Source: Craterostigma plantagineum
Taxonomy: Eukaryota; Streptophyta; Magnoliopsida; Lamiales; Linderniaceae
NCBI GenBank assembly: GCA_027422505.1
Contig: JAPQWV010000017.1
Span: 16,369,501-16,433,500 of the forward strand
Direction: 5' to 3'
DNA: 64,000 bases
Under the pieces are notes generated by a model. That model was not told where the DNA came from, did no database searches, and was given only the letters and a program-made list of their open reading frames with translations. The position numbers and the translations under genes are program-made. Position 1 is the stretch's first letter. Each line of letters opens with the position of its first letter. This document shows positions 34,501-45,189 of this stretch, one piece after another.

Positions 34501-36060
34501 TCATATCAAGATAACCGCAGTTGAGAGCAGTTGCCTAACAGTATTATGTCGACGACGTATGTGCCTCGACTTACCATTATACATGGTACTATGTGCTCGT
34601 CCAATCGCCGATTGACTATCGCAGTATATGCATATAGGCGGCACAGGCTTTTCCCATTTCGGGATATCCTCTAAGAAATGGCGTAGCCATTCAACTTCTT
34701 CTCCACATTTATCAAAGGCAAAGAACTCGGTTTCTATAGTGGATCTTGCTATAACCATTTGTTTCAAGGCTTTCCACGACACAGCAGCTCCAGCGAGTGT
34801 AAACACATAGCCACTTGTGCTCTTAGAATCCTTCATGTCGGATATCCAGTTCGCATATGTGTAGGCTTCTAACCCAGGGGTATCGACCATAGTGTAGTCC
34901 ATGGTCTCGAGTATACCGTAAGTATCTCAAAACCCGTATTATATCGGTCCAATGATCTACACTTGGATTGCTCGTGTACGAACTCAGTTTGGTTATAGCA
35001 TAAACAATATCTGGCCTAGTACAACTCATTAGATACATCAAGCTTCCGATAATTCGGGAGTATTCTACTTGAGCAATAGCCTCGCTGCGATTTTTTGACA
35101 AATGAACGCTTCGATCTAATGGGGTTCTAGCAACACCAAAATCACCCTTGCAGAATTTGTCGAGAATTTTGTCTACGTAATGAGCTTGGCTCAAAACAAG
35201 ACCGTTACTCGTTCTTATGATTTTAATTCCTAAAATCACGTCCGCAAGTCCCATATCTTTCATGTCAAATTTCGAATTTAACATATCCTTGGTAGACTTG
35301 ACCATTTTGTCGTTACTACCAACAATGAGTATGTCGTATACATACAGTCATAAAATGACGTAGTCATCGCCTGTTTCCTTTGAGTAAACGCATTTATCGC
35401 TCTCATTGATTTTAAAGTTGTAGTTGATCATCGCGTGATCAAACTTTTCGTGCCACTTCTAGGGGCTTGTTTCAAACCATACAAAGATTTGATCAATCTA
35501 CAAACTTTCTTTTCGGTTCCAGGTGCACGAAAACCCTCAGGTTGCTCCATATAGATTTCTTCGTCTAATTCACCGTTTAAGAAAGCTGTTCTGACATCTA
35601 TTTGATGTACTTCCAAATTTCTTAAGGACGCGATAGCAAGTATCATCCTTATCGAATTTATTCTCGTCACAGGAAAATATGTGTCAAAGTAATCTAAGCC
35701 TTCGCGTTGCTTGTATCCTTTGATAACAAGTCTGGCTTTACACTTTTCCACAGAGCCGTCTGGTCTCGTTTTCCTTTTAAAGATCCATTTTGATCCTAAA
35801 GGTTTACATTCCTTTGGGAGATCAACTAATTCCCAAGTATGATTCTGCAAAATAGAATAAATCTCGCTCTTTATGGCTTCTTTCCATAAAGGCCCGTCCT
35901 CGAAGCTCACTGCCTCGTCATAAGTCAGTGGTTCTTTTTCAATCAAATATGTAACGAAGTCGTCCCAAAAGATTTCTATTCGGGCACATTTGCTTCGTCT
36001 CGGTTCAATCTCATGAAGCGTACTAGAAATCTCAGTTTCTATATCATCTCGTTTAGATGT
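34501..36060 (-). pseudogene. Copia reverse transcriptase-RNase H, broken
   Basis: RT begins near LIEKEPLTYDEAVSFEDGPLWK and runs through KARLVIKGYKQREGLDYFDTY and MYLLYGLKQAPR-like text to about 35428. The catalytic YVDD motif reads YVYD (around 35330), with an in-frame stop just before it. The frame then continues through [18 protein letters not shown] and [19 protein letters not shown]. RNase H text follows ([12 protein letters not shown]). Several frameshifts separate the pieces. Inactive. Confidence 0.85.
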
Positions 36061-36068
36061 ACCGGATT

Positions 36069-37217
36069 CAGAGGCGGACCCAGGATTTTACGGCGGGGGG
36101 GGGGGGGGGGGGGGGGGGGGGGCTCGTTAGACTGGTGTTACTTTTCCAATTTCTAAAGCCAATTTCAGTGAACGCATCATCGCCATGTTTGTGTCCTTTG
36201 GCAAATAAATAACACCGAAAGCAAAATGCGGCATCCTTGGATATGCTATATTCTAGCCATACTTCTCAAACCAAGACTTTTGAAACTTCCGTTCATAACC
36301 GCTGAAATTACTTGATGGAAAAATATGATTGGTTGACAAGGGCATTTCGCTATATATTGTCTCTTTAATTCATCTCTTACTTCAATAGGATGGCTATTAA
36401 TCGGCTTGCGTAATGCCGGATCACCAATATATCGCTGTCTAATAACACATCCACCCGACCTCGTTTACGACTTCGATCATCGTTGTGACTAACCTCATTC
36501 GATAAAGATGTGCCAACTCTCGGAGACAATTCCAAGTTTCTTTTTGTTTTAATAACTACCCATTTATCCATACTTGCATTCCTGCATAATCCTTCCAATT
36601 TTATGAATATTCAAAAATTAAAACAAAATATGAAACCTAAATCAAAAAAAAAAATTCGAACTATCATAAAACCTTGAATGAGCAGTCGAAATAACAGATG
36701 ACAAAATGTCAATAATTTAATAAATAAGGTATTAGATTATAACATTAAAAAACCTTGGACTATCGAAAATGGCTTTCTTGTTTGCTTTGGTGCCTTGATG
36801 TACTCCATTGTCGATTTCGTCTTCTTTAATTTCGCCTGGCGTGTGTGGAGTTTTTGTTTTTTTTTTATTCTTTCACTAAGGCTTTTTTACTATTAAGTTA
36901 ATGCGCTTAAAATTGTTGGCTATCTACACGCTATTTCACTATTAAAGTTATTGGGCTTAAAAATTGTTAGCTATTTACATCTTTAGTGGCCCAAAACGTG
37001 AAAAAAATATACAATGATGACCCAAAGGTAAAAACAAAGCCCAATAAATAGAATTTTCAGATCAAAATAACCCTACTGTTATCTTCTTCTTCCTCACGAG
37101 TCACGAAAACTCCATTGATGCACAGCACAACCAACTACCAAGCTATAGTACTAGTTTTTTTCTCCGGCGGTCGAGGGTTCAATGGACCCCCCGAGCCCCT
37201 ACGTAGGTCCGCCCCTG
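36069..37217. mobile_element. Non-autonomous hAT element inside copia
   Basis: Termini CAGAGGCGGACC and, reversed, CAGGGGCGGACC are flanked by ACCGGATT (36061-36068) and ACCGGATC (37218-37225), an 8-bp duplication with one mismatch. The insertion splits the copia pol between integrase and RT. Near the left end is an uninterrupted run of 28 G residues (36095-36122). Inside are remnants of a transposase on the minus strand. Confidence 0.9.
36125..36598 (-). pseudogene. TTF-type/MYM-like hAT transposase N-terminus
   Basis: The frame begins MDKWVVIKTKRN with a nuclear-localisation-like KRGRVD. After stops it resumes with WLEYSISKDAAFCFRCYLF and GFRNWK, the TTF-type zinc finger of hAT transposases related to zinc-finger MYM-type proteins. 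The catalytic part is deleted. Confidence 0.7.
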
Positions 37218-38620
37218 ACCGGATCCATCATCATATTTACAAGGAAATACATTTTCAAAGAAACTTGCATTCCTCGATTCCATTACCGTGTTCGTGTATA
37301 TCCGAAATTTTCGAATCATAGACAAGAAACCGATATGCCGTATTATTGAGTGCATATCCTATGAAAATACAGTCCACCGTTTCAGGACCAATTTTCACCG
37401 CTTTAGGCGTAGGTACGACTACCTTCGCGAAACACCCTCACATTCGCAAATGTTGGTACGAAGGCATCTTTCCTTTCCATAATTCATACGGAGTTTTATT
37501 CATTTTCTTTCGATGTATCCTATTTAATAGGTAATTACTCGACAAGATAGCTTCGCCCCACATATTAGGTGGTAGACCTGAACTCAATAACATCACATTC
37601 ATCATTTCTTTTAATGTGCGATTCTTTCGTTCGGCCACTCCGTTTGATTGAGGCGAATACAGGGCGGTCACTTCATGGACGATACCATATTCCACACAGA
37701 AGCTCCCAATTGGCGCTTCGTATTCCCTGCCTCGATCACTTCTCAATCTTTTAATTTTCTTGCCGAGTTGCGTTTCAACTTCGGTTTTGGGGAGAATGAA
37801 TTTCTCTAATGCTTCGTCTTTGCTCTTAAGCAAATAAACATAGCAATATTTGGTGCAATCGTCACTAAATGTTACAAAATATTTATTGCCACCACGTGTT
37901 TGAACGTATTTCAAATCACATAAATCGTTGAATCAATTCAAGCGGTTCGGTACTTCTTGCTACCAAGGGAAAAGACGATGTCGTCATTTTTGCTTCAATG
38001 CAAATTTTGTATTTATGTTTCGAATTAATTTCGAATGTTGGAATATGGTCCATGTTAATTAATCGACGTATCGATTCAAAATTAACGTGACCTAATCTAC
38101 CGTGCCATAAATTAGAAGATTCAAGCAAGTGAACGGAAGAACGTTTTTCGTTCTCATTTACAATAGTCATTACATTCAGCTTGAACAAACCATCACAGGC
38201 GTAACCTTTACCAACAAACACACCCGACTTAGACAATATCACTTTGTCGGATTCAATAACAATACGAAAACCATGTTTGTTCAACAAGAATCCCGAAATT
38301 AGATTTTTTCGTATCTCCGGAACGTACAACATATCTTTCAGCGTTAATAATTTCTCGGAAGTCATTTTGAGCAGTACGCTTCCTTTACCCTCAACGGTAG
38401 CAGCAGCTGAGTTGCCCATGTAGATCTTTTTCTCCTTCAACCGGCTCACAGGTAGAGAAAAATCTACGGTTCTTGCACACATGACGTGTAGCACCGATAT
38501 CGATCCACCATTCTTGTGGATTCGACCCAACCATGTTTACCTGCGAAACGACAGCAACAACATCTAAATCATCGACACCCTTAGTGATGTCTTTAATCAT
38601 ATTAGCTTCGTTGCTTTATT
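37218..38620 (-). pseudogene. Copia protease-integrase region, broken
   Basis: Protease-region text includes EWWIDIGATRHVCK, where the aspartic protease motif DSGA reads DIGA. Integrase has the HHCC-type LWHGRLGHVNFESI, but the CxxC half reads KICIEAK with one Cys lost. DDE-core text includes FVTFSDDCTKYC, LRSDRGREYE and NGVAERKNRTLKEM. At least one stop interrupts the frame near 37915. The conserved C-terminal tail is cut by the hAT insertion. Confidence 0.85.
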
Positions 38621-38807
38621 TCGGCAGGCGACAGTCCGCCGACTTGTGGCCCAATTTACCACAATTAAAACACTTTCCCTTAAATTTGTGCTTTTGCTTC
38701 GAGACACCTCCGGTAGCCCCGAGCTTCTTTTTGCCCTTATCGACAGTCTTGCCTTTCTTAGAACCATGCTCAAGCATGTTCACCTTGGGCTTGGATGAGT
38801 TCGTAAT
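38616..38807 (-). pseudogene. Copia gag zinc knuckle fragment
   Basis: CFNCGKLGHKSADC is a CCHC zinc knuckle of a copia nucleocapsid, preceded by a basic Lys-rich stretch. The fragment starts immediately left of the inserted solo LTR. Confidence 0.85.
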
Positions 38808-41012
38808 GTTGGGGATATGCCCTCGGAATGCCATTCGAGGATGTAATGAATTGGGCATAAACATGAACCTGTTATTCACACTTTAATATTTGGATATTGT
38901 ATTCAAATATTTATTTATTGAAATAGGCATATTATTTATTTACCTATCCAGTCTTACTAGGCATCCGGTGAGAAGGTAAATAAATAAAACCCATATATAC
39001 GAGTTTAGTCACCGATTCTCATGGGATGAGAGAGGGGGCACCGATGAGCTATTATTCTCGGATATAAATTAGTCCATAAGTCTTAGACTTCAGTAGGGTG
39101 ACTGAATGTCGATCATGACTTATTTGTTGATGACTCTAAAATGGTTGTGCCAATCATTCGCTTGGGAAGCGGGATGTCGTAACATTGGTATGAGTTGAAT
39201 CAGGGGATTAACTTGTATTTGGACACGACTCGTAATCGACGATCACATGGCTAATTACTCGTTGAGTGTCAATGATCGATCGATTGACTATAGTAGTATA
39301 CGTGGACCTTAGACCGAAGGGTCATTGATAGAGTTGGCTTCGGGGTCCTGACTTGTCACTAGTTTGCTAGGCCCGCCTTGTTCGAGGTTGAACATGGGTC
39401 AGCGGCGACATGCGGTCTTGACAACAAAGTGCAACTACTGGGCATTGATAGTCGTGAGGGATTCACAACCTCGCAAGTAATCGAGGTATATGTCCTATGC
39501 ATATTCGGGGACAAGGAATTACGGAATCTTTGCAAAGTATAAAAACTAACTCACGTGGGACGTGGAGTGTAGTTTAGTAATTTCTTCATCACGAATTGGA
39601 CAGTGTCGGGTTAGTGAGTTTGACATTACCATGGCTCTCACTCGACCGGGACATATGTGAAGGGTCTATACGTATTACGACGATCTATAGTCGGTACGTA
39701 AGATACGAAGAACGTACTCAACACGGGATTTATTCGGTACCACGGGATTGGCTAGGTGCTTACCGAATTCTTGGATTCCTCCCTTGCCGGGTTGAGACGA
39801 ACCAAGAGAGTCGGGCTTAAAAAAGATCACTGGGATAGTATCTGATAAATTGAGATGTGTTATTACATAACGGTCTTGGAGACGTTAATAAAACATTAAA
39901 TATTACTTTTAGAAACTATATTTACTTGGAATAAGATTCCCGGAATGAAACGACAAAGAATGGACAGAAAACAAGGTTCACAACCATGAGCAAGGTTCAT
40001 CAAGGTCGTGAAGCCCGCTTGAAAAGTAGCAACAGATTCCAAAATTCATATCTCACAATATAGAACTTGGATTGAGAATCCCTTTGGTCAAAATCAAGAT
40101 TGGTGAGTCTTCTATCTGTGGTTAAAATTTCAGGTCAATCGGACATCGTTTACACCTCAAACGGATGGAAAAACAAAACTGTCGCAAAGCTATTGCATGT
40201 CACGGCCGTGACACATGCGTGCCGTGGCCGTGACGCACAGCAGAGGCTGAGTTTTGGCCTCGACATGGTCACGGCCGTGACCATTATGAGCCAGGCCGTG
40301 AAGGGTGTTGTCACGGCCGTGAATAGGCTTGTTTCAGGCCGTGACGGGCGTCGGTTTGGCCAAATTTAATCCAAATCAAGTCCAAATTCATTCCTTGTTC
40401 TTATGTGAGACATATGGGACATTGTCTAGTCATTTGACGACTTTATACAAAGGAATCAAACAAGAAATGAGTCATGTGGACATGATTTAATTAGAAAATC
40501 ATTTTCAATATTTGAATGTTGATTTTAATGTCTTGGACTTGGAAATTTCGTGGCTATGAGTTCTAAGTCCATTTCTTACTCTAAAGAATAGTTCTAAGAG
40601 AGAGTTGAGAGAAAACTTTGGTTGTTCTTTGAAAAACCTAAGTTTGTGAGTGAGTTTATAGTAAATCACACACATATGCACATCTCTTCTAAACATCTTC
40701 CCCTCCTCTCTAGCCATCCCTGGGAGGAGGTGGAATTTGGATACGTCCCGGGGTCGGCGTGACGATCTTGTCAAGGTGTTGGAGCTCGGAGAGGTTACGA
40801 CGTTGCTCGGATCGAACTACGACAACCTGGATGGCAAGGAGATAGCTAGGATCTTCGCTACAAGGTTAAGCTACAAAAATCCTTATTACGTGTCATGCAT
40901 ATTTTCTTTACATAACCAAGCGATCCGGGGCTCCTTACGAGGATCCCGGGAAAAAAATTTAAACTTCCGCTGCGCCCGGGTTCGATCTCGGGACACCCGG
41001 GGTTCCCCAACA
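38808..41012 (+). mobile_element. Foreign 2.2-kb solo LTR
   Basis: The sequence begins TGTTGGGGATATGCC and ends GGTTCCCCAACA, a TG...CA LTR with matching inverted ends. A TATA-like GTATAAAAA lies near 39537-39545. No gag-pol and no second LTR are present. Flanks CGTAA and ACAAA do not match. Gag residues expected between KKFV (right flank) and NSSKPKVNM (left flank) are missing, so host sequence was deleted. It contains the CACGGCCGTGAC array at about 40197-40350. Confidence 0.75.
40195..40355. repeat. Array of CACGGCCGTGA palindromes
   Basis: About seven full or half copies of TCACGGCCGTGA occur in 160 bp within the solo LTR. They are separated by unrelated spacers. Confidence 0.7.
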
Positions 41013-41458
41013 ACAAATTTCTTTGTGCCGGCATCCTCCGATTTATATTTCCGGTCTAGCGACTCCCATTAGGCGTTTCCATCCCACAATATACTTTGTA
41101 TAAAGTGTCGCTCAGCACGTTCAAGATGTAACTACGACATAAGAAATCGGAGTGCTTCCATGCGTCCACAGCGGTCACCACCTCCAGAGTCGTTACGTCT
41201 TTGGACACCTTGGGCTTTTCCTCCTTCAGGTACGTCGCCAGGTTGAGCATGGTGAGATAGAACAGCATCTTCTGTTGCCATTGTTTGAACGTCGAAGCTG
41301 TCCCCGTAAACTTCCCCGGCTTCTCCAAGTGGTTGATCGGGACGTTTGGCTTCGCCGCCGTAGGTATGGCAGTGGATAACAACAGTAGTTGGGAGAATGA
41401 CATCGTTCCCGGTAGAACCTTGGTTGTTGGGGGAGTCCACGTTGTCTGACATCTTCGC
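41013..41458 (-). pseudogene. Copia gag N-terminal region, frameshifted
   Basis: The probable start is MSDNVDSPNNQG near 41452. The conserved gag text (EKPGKFTGTASTFKQWQQKM, FYLTMLNLATYL) lies in another frame. It continues with WESLDRKYKSEDAGTKKFV in a third frame up to the solo LTR. At least two frameshifts are present. Confidence 0.8.
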
Positions 41459-41483
41459 GGGATCGTTGGATCTATTTTAAGAT

Positions 41484-42136
41484 TGTTTGCCGGAAAGAAA
41501 AATATTCGAAGATTGTGTCGCACAAAATTTCCTTAAAATATATTCGCTCCCTCACGTATGTGCTAGAGGTTTTATCGAGGGTCTATTTTCCAGGATACTC
41601 CGAAAAAACTCGACGCTCGTTTAGCACAAAAACGACACCGACGGCGAACGGAACAAGAACGATAGCAGAAACAATTTTTTATGAATTAGTATTATTGTTT
41701 TTCTTTTCCTTGTGTTGTTTTTGTTATAACCTTAATGAACCTATTTATAGCTAAAAATTAAAATAGTTTTTTAATTCAATGACTAAGCATGTTTGAGGAG
41801 TGGTTTAAACCACTCCATCATACCACTCTAAAAACCAACTTATCCTCATTCACCTAATTTATAAAATTAGTATAATATAAATTACTCCCTCCGTCCCGTG
41901 ATTTTTATCACATTTGTTGGTCGACACGGATATTAAGGTTCTATTATTATAATAATATAGTACAATGAAAAGGTAATAAAGTGTATATTTTGACACGTCT
42001 TTTAAGAATATTTAATATTATTATACTGATTGTTTGTGATAGTTTGTTTGCTAAATAAGGAAATGTGATAAAATTAGTGGGACGCCCGAAATGGTAAAAT
42101 GTGATAAAGTTAATGGGATGGAGGGAGTATCTAACA
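41484..42136 (-). repeat. 5' LTR of the nested copia
   Basis: 653 bp, of which 245 bp are a Stowaway-like MITE with its TA duplication. The remaining 408 bp match the left LTR. Confidence 0.9.
41885..42127. mobile_element. Stowaway-like MITE in the copia LTR
   Basis: Termini CTCCCTCCGTCCC and, reversed, CTCCCTCCATCCC are flanked by TA at 41883-41884 and 42128-42129. The left LTR shows the empty site (AAATTATCTAACA). Non-coding. Confidence 0.92.
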
Positions 42137-42254
42137 ATATCTGACTTTCTAAAAGTGTATTTTTCTTTCTTTATCGATCGCCTCGAATTGTCCAAACATT
42201 GAAAGACTTCTCATTGATTTGATGGTTCTTATAAGTTCCATATTACCTCTAGAG

Positions 42255-42809
42255 TAGGCTTGTCAATGGGGCGGGGATTCCCCGTCCCCGCGGGGATCCG
42301 CCCCGAACGGGGCGGGGAATCCCCGAATTTTAATCCCCACGGGGCGGGGATGGGGAATTTTTTGTCCCCGTAGGCAGGGACGGGGCGGGGACGGGGATCA
42401 TAGTTCCCGCCCCGCGGGGATCCCCGCCCCGTCCCCGCCATTAATAATATTTAAATAAAATTTTTTATCTTAAATTAATATCTAAATAATATTTTTTGTA
42501 CATAGTATATATAATTATAGTTTAAAATAATATTTTTTTTACTCGTTTTTTTATAATTATAATATAAATATTATTTAAAAAATAATATAAATAATATTTC
42601 CAATTTATATTATAATAAAAATACAATTTTTTTAAAAAAAATCATGGGGACGGGGAATCTCCGCGGGGGCGGGGACCCGACGGGGACGGGGATGGGGACG
42701 AATTTTTCCCCGTTAAGTTCGCGGGGACGGGGATGGGGATTCCCCGTCGACATGGGGACGGGGATGGGGACCTAATCCCCGGCCCCGCCCCGCCCCGTTG
42801 ACATTCCTA
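42255..42809. mobile_element. hAT-type MITE, GGGGACGGGGA-rich
   Basis: Termini TAGGCTTGTCAATGGGGC and, reversed, TAGGAATGTCAACGGGGC are flanked by an exact 8-bp duplication CTCTAGAG (42247-42254 and 42810-42817). Arms are made of GGGGACGGGGA words and have strong G-quadruplex potential. The core is AT-rich. Confidence 0.9.
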
Positions 42810-42954
42810 CTCTAGAGATATGACGAGCTCACCCAATTAACTCTATTCCTTGGAAACTATATAAGTTACATAAAGCGAAGCTTATTCCGATGCTTTTTTT
42901 TCCTCTCTCTCTCCGGTGTATTTATTACAGTCCTAGCTATTCTTTTAAAATTTA

Positions 42955-43329
42955 GGGGCATTTTCATTTCAGGCCCCCAGATAACTATGATTTAGGATTC
43001 AGGTCCTCTTGGCAAAAAATTTAGTTTTAAGGACCCATTTTCTGCAGTACCATTTCATTGCTTTTACATACCAGTATGTTGAAATTCTGTACCACAAAAC
43101 CATAATCCGGTACCAATTTGTGATCATCTGATACCAGTTTATTTTCTGCAGTACCACTTCATTGCTCTGAGTACGTTGAAAGTTTGTAACACGAAATGAT
43201 CATTCTATACCAGTTCATATATCTTTCATACCACTTTTTTTACACCATGGGTCCTTGACCCTAAAAAATTCCCAAATAGGGCCTGAATTCGAAATCAAAC
43301 CCTTAATGGGCCTGATTTCGAATTGACCC
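42955..43329. mobile_element. GGG/TCAGGCCC family element, copy C
   Basis: This 375-bp element has an exact 9-bp duplication TAAAATTTA (42946-42954 and 43330-43338). The two ends form a degenerate inverted repeat of roughly 90 bp. Each holds GGG...TCAGGCCC, then ATTCAGG(T/C)CCT, then AAGGACCCAT. The interior holds GTACCACTTCATTG words as in copy A. Non-coding. Confidence 0.88.
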
Positions 43330-43338
43330 TAAAATTTA

Positions 43339-43820
43339 ATCTTAGTAACACTTGCGTGAATCCTACTTCATTCATTCAGTGGGATCATAACTTAACTCGG
43401 TAAATGCAAATTAGGAAGAGGAGGAGAAGAGAAATAACACATGGCCACAGTTTTATTGAGATGTACACACTATTACACAATTCCTTCTTTATTTGTTTCC
43501 GTGGAAGCACATGATCATAATTTCATATCACTCCATTCCACGTATCTCGATTCTCTCCCCAAGAATGTTTAAGGAGGTTTTTGTGAACTCACAAAAAAGA
43601 ATATAATACTATCAAAATCACTTCTTGGAATAATAAGTTCACCCTCAATGCCCAAGAAAAACAACTATCCTCACAAAATGAAACTCCTTAAGAGAAAACC
43701 CCATCTTCTCCTCGATCGTTAGTTCTATCTCGCGTGCTTTTGCTGATTGAGAAAGAATAGGAAACAACACTAAAACTGAGATTGATTGAGAAAAGAAAAA
43801 GGAAAAATTTTGCAGAAACG
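43339..43820. other. 5' flank of the pseudokinase gene
   Basis: No LysM-coding exon or signal peptide is visible here. A TTTTGCAG just before the start codon could be a splice acceptor. Confidence 0.4.
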
Positions 43821-45035
43821 ATGAGTCAGATTTTGCTGATAACAGCCCTAGTCAGCTTAGCAGCAAGCGTATTCCTCGGAGCTGTGTTTCTCTACATTCA
43901 ATGGAGCAGAAAAACCCAAGAATCTTCCATCCAAAACCAACGGTTGGAAGCCCAGCAACTGAACTTGAGCATCAGAACGACAGCCACGAGCAGCGACAAG
44001 AAGCTATCCTTCGAAGGATCTCATTACAACTTCGGCACAGATCCTACGACGACAACGCCCCACAAGCAAACCCTCGACAGCTACACCTTCGAGGATCTCA
44101 GCAAAGCCACGGACAACTTCTCCTCCATGAATCTGATAGAAGGTTCCGTCTTCCACGGCCGTTTAAAGGGGAAGAGCGTAGCCATAAAGAGGACTTCATC
44201 AGATTTCATCTCAAGAATCGATTTCATCCTCTTCTACGAAAGGATCCACAGGCATCCCTCCATAATGAGGCTCTACGGCACTTGTTCTTCTAGTTCGGCT
44301 GATTCCTTCCTAGTCTTCGAATACGCCAAGAACGGCTCATTGAAGGATTGGATTCACGGCGGCTTGGCCATCAAGAGCCAATTCATTGCTTCTTGCGAGT
44401 GCTTCTTGACTTGGAATCAGAGGGTGATGATATGCCTCGACGTTGCAAAAGCACTGAAGCACATGCACCATACTTTGACGCCTGGCTATGTCCATAGGCA
44501 CATAAAGAGCAGAAACGTTTTCTTGGACGACGACTTCAGCGCCAAAGTTGGGAACTTTGGAATGGCGAACTGCGCCGTCGAAGATGGAGGTGACGATGGG
44601 TACTTAGCGCCTGAGTACGTCTCCCAAGGCACTGTTTCGCCGGGAATCGACGTGTTTGCTTATGGGGTCGTTTTGCTAGAGATTTTATCGGGAAAACCGT
44701 CGATGGCTTGCGACGACGAGGGGAGATCGATCATAGGAGAGGAAGAGATAATTGTGAAGCTCTGCGATGAAATTAAGGCGATTTTAGGGTCGGAGAATGC
44801 TGGGGATTTCTTGGGGTGGATCGATGGTTCGTTGGGGGAGAATTATTCGTTCGATGCGGCGGTGATGTTGGCCAATCTGGCGAGTTCTTGCGTGGAGGAC
44901 GACCCTTGTTTGAGGCCTAACGCAGGAGAAATTTTGGTGAAATTAATGAGAATCGCCGAGCAATCGTCGCAGGGTGACGCCGGCGGAGGTAGTGAGAGTT
45001 CGTGCAAGCCCCTTGTTAAGGCTGTTGCTGTGTGA
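43821..45035 (+). CDS. LYK4/5-like receptor pseudokinase lacking ectodomain
   Basis: An open frame of 404 residues starts at MSQILLITALVSLAASVFLG, giving one transmembrane helix at about residues 5-29. A kinase-like domain follows (YTFEDLSKATDNFSS onward). Best likeness is to LysM receptor-like pseudokinases (LYK4/LYK5 type), co-receptors for chitin. Those proteins normally carry three LysM motifs outside the membrane; none are encoded here or in the 480 bp upstream. The glycine loop is degenerate, VAIKR keeps its Lys (about 124), HRD reads HRH (about 226) and DFG reads NFG (about 243), so it is a predicted pseudokinase. Alternatives are a truncated gene copy or a missed upstream exon, since TTTTGCAG precedes the ATG. 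Confidence 0.72.
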   Translation: MSQILLITALVSLAASVFLGAVFLYIQWSRKTQESSIQNQRLEAQQLNLSIRTTATSSDKKLSFEGSHYNFGTDPTTTTPHKQTLDSYTFEDLSKATDNFSSMNLIEGSVFHGRLKGKSVAIKRTSSDFISRIDFILFYERIHRHPSIMRLYGTCSSSSADSFLVFEYAKNGSLKDWIHGGLAIKSQFIASCECFLTWNQRVMICLDVAKALKHMHHTLTPGYVHRHIKSRNVFLDDDFSAKVGNFGMANCAVEDGGDDGYLAPEYVSQGTVSPGIDVFAYGVVLLEILSGKPSMACDDEGRSIIGEEEIIVKLCDEIKAILGSENAGDFLGWIDGSLGENYSFDAAVMLANLASSCVEDDPCLRPNAGEILVKLMRIAEQSSQGDAGGGSESSCKPLVKAVAV

Positions 45036-45189
45036 ATGAGATTGTCCCTATGTTTTCTAAGTGAAAAATATGTTGCTATTTAATGCTGTTATATAATATT
45101 GGTGTTACAACGACAGTATGTTTGTAAATTGTAATCTGAATAAACTATCTTGGTAAATATATAGTTTTCTTGCCAAACACAATCTGAGA

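Larger units (their letters stand above)
33448..42136 (-). mobile_element. Ty1/copia LTR retrotransposon with nested insertions
   Basis: An 8.7-kb element on the minus strand with an exact 5-bp duplication ATATC (33443-33447 and 42137-42141). The LTRs read TGTTAGA...CAAACA on the minus strand, and the left copy has lost the terminal TG. A polypurine tract (CATGTGGGGGAT) abuts the 3' LTR. The order gag, zinc knuckle, integrase, reverse transcriptase, RNase H marks it as copia. Three later insertions are a hAT element (36069-37217), a foreign solo LTR (38808-41012) and a Stowaway MITE in the 5' LTR (41885-42127). LTRs are visibly diverged and the frames broken, so it is dead. I saw no standard TGG primer site. 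Confidence 0.92.
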
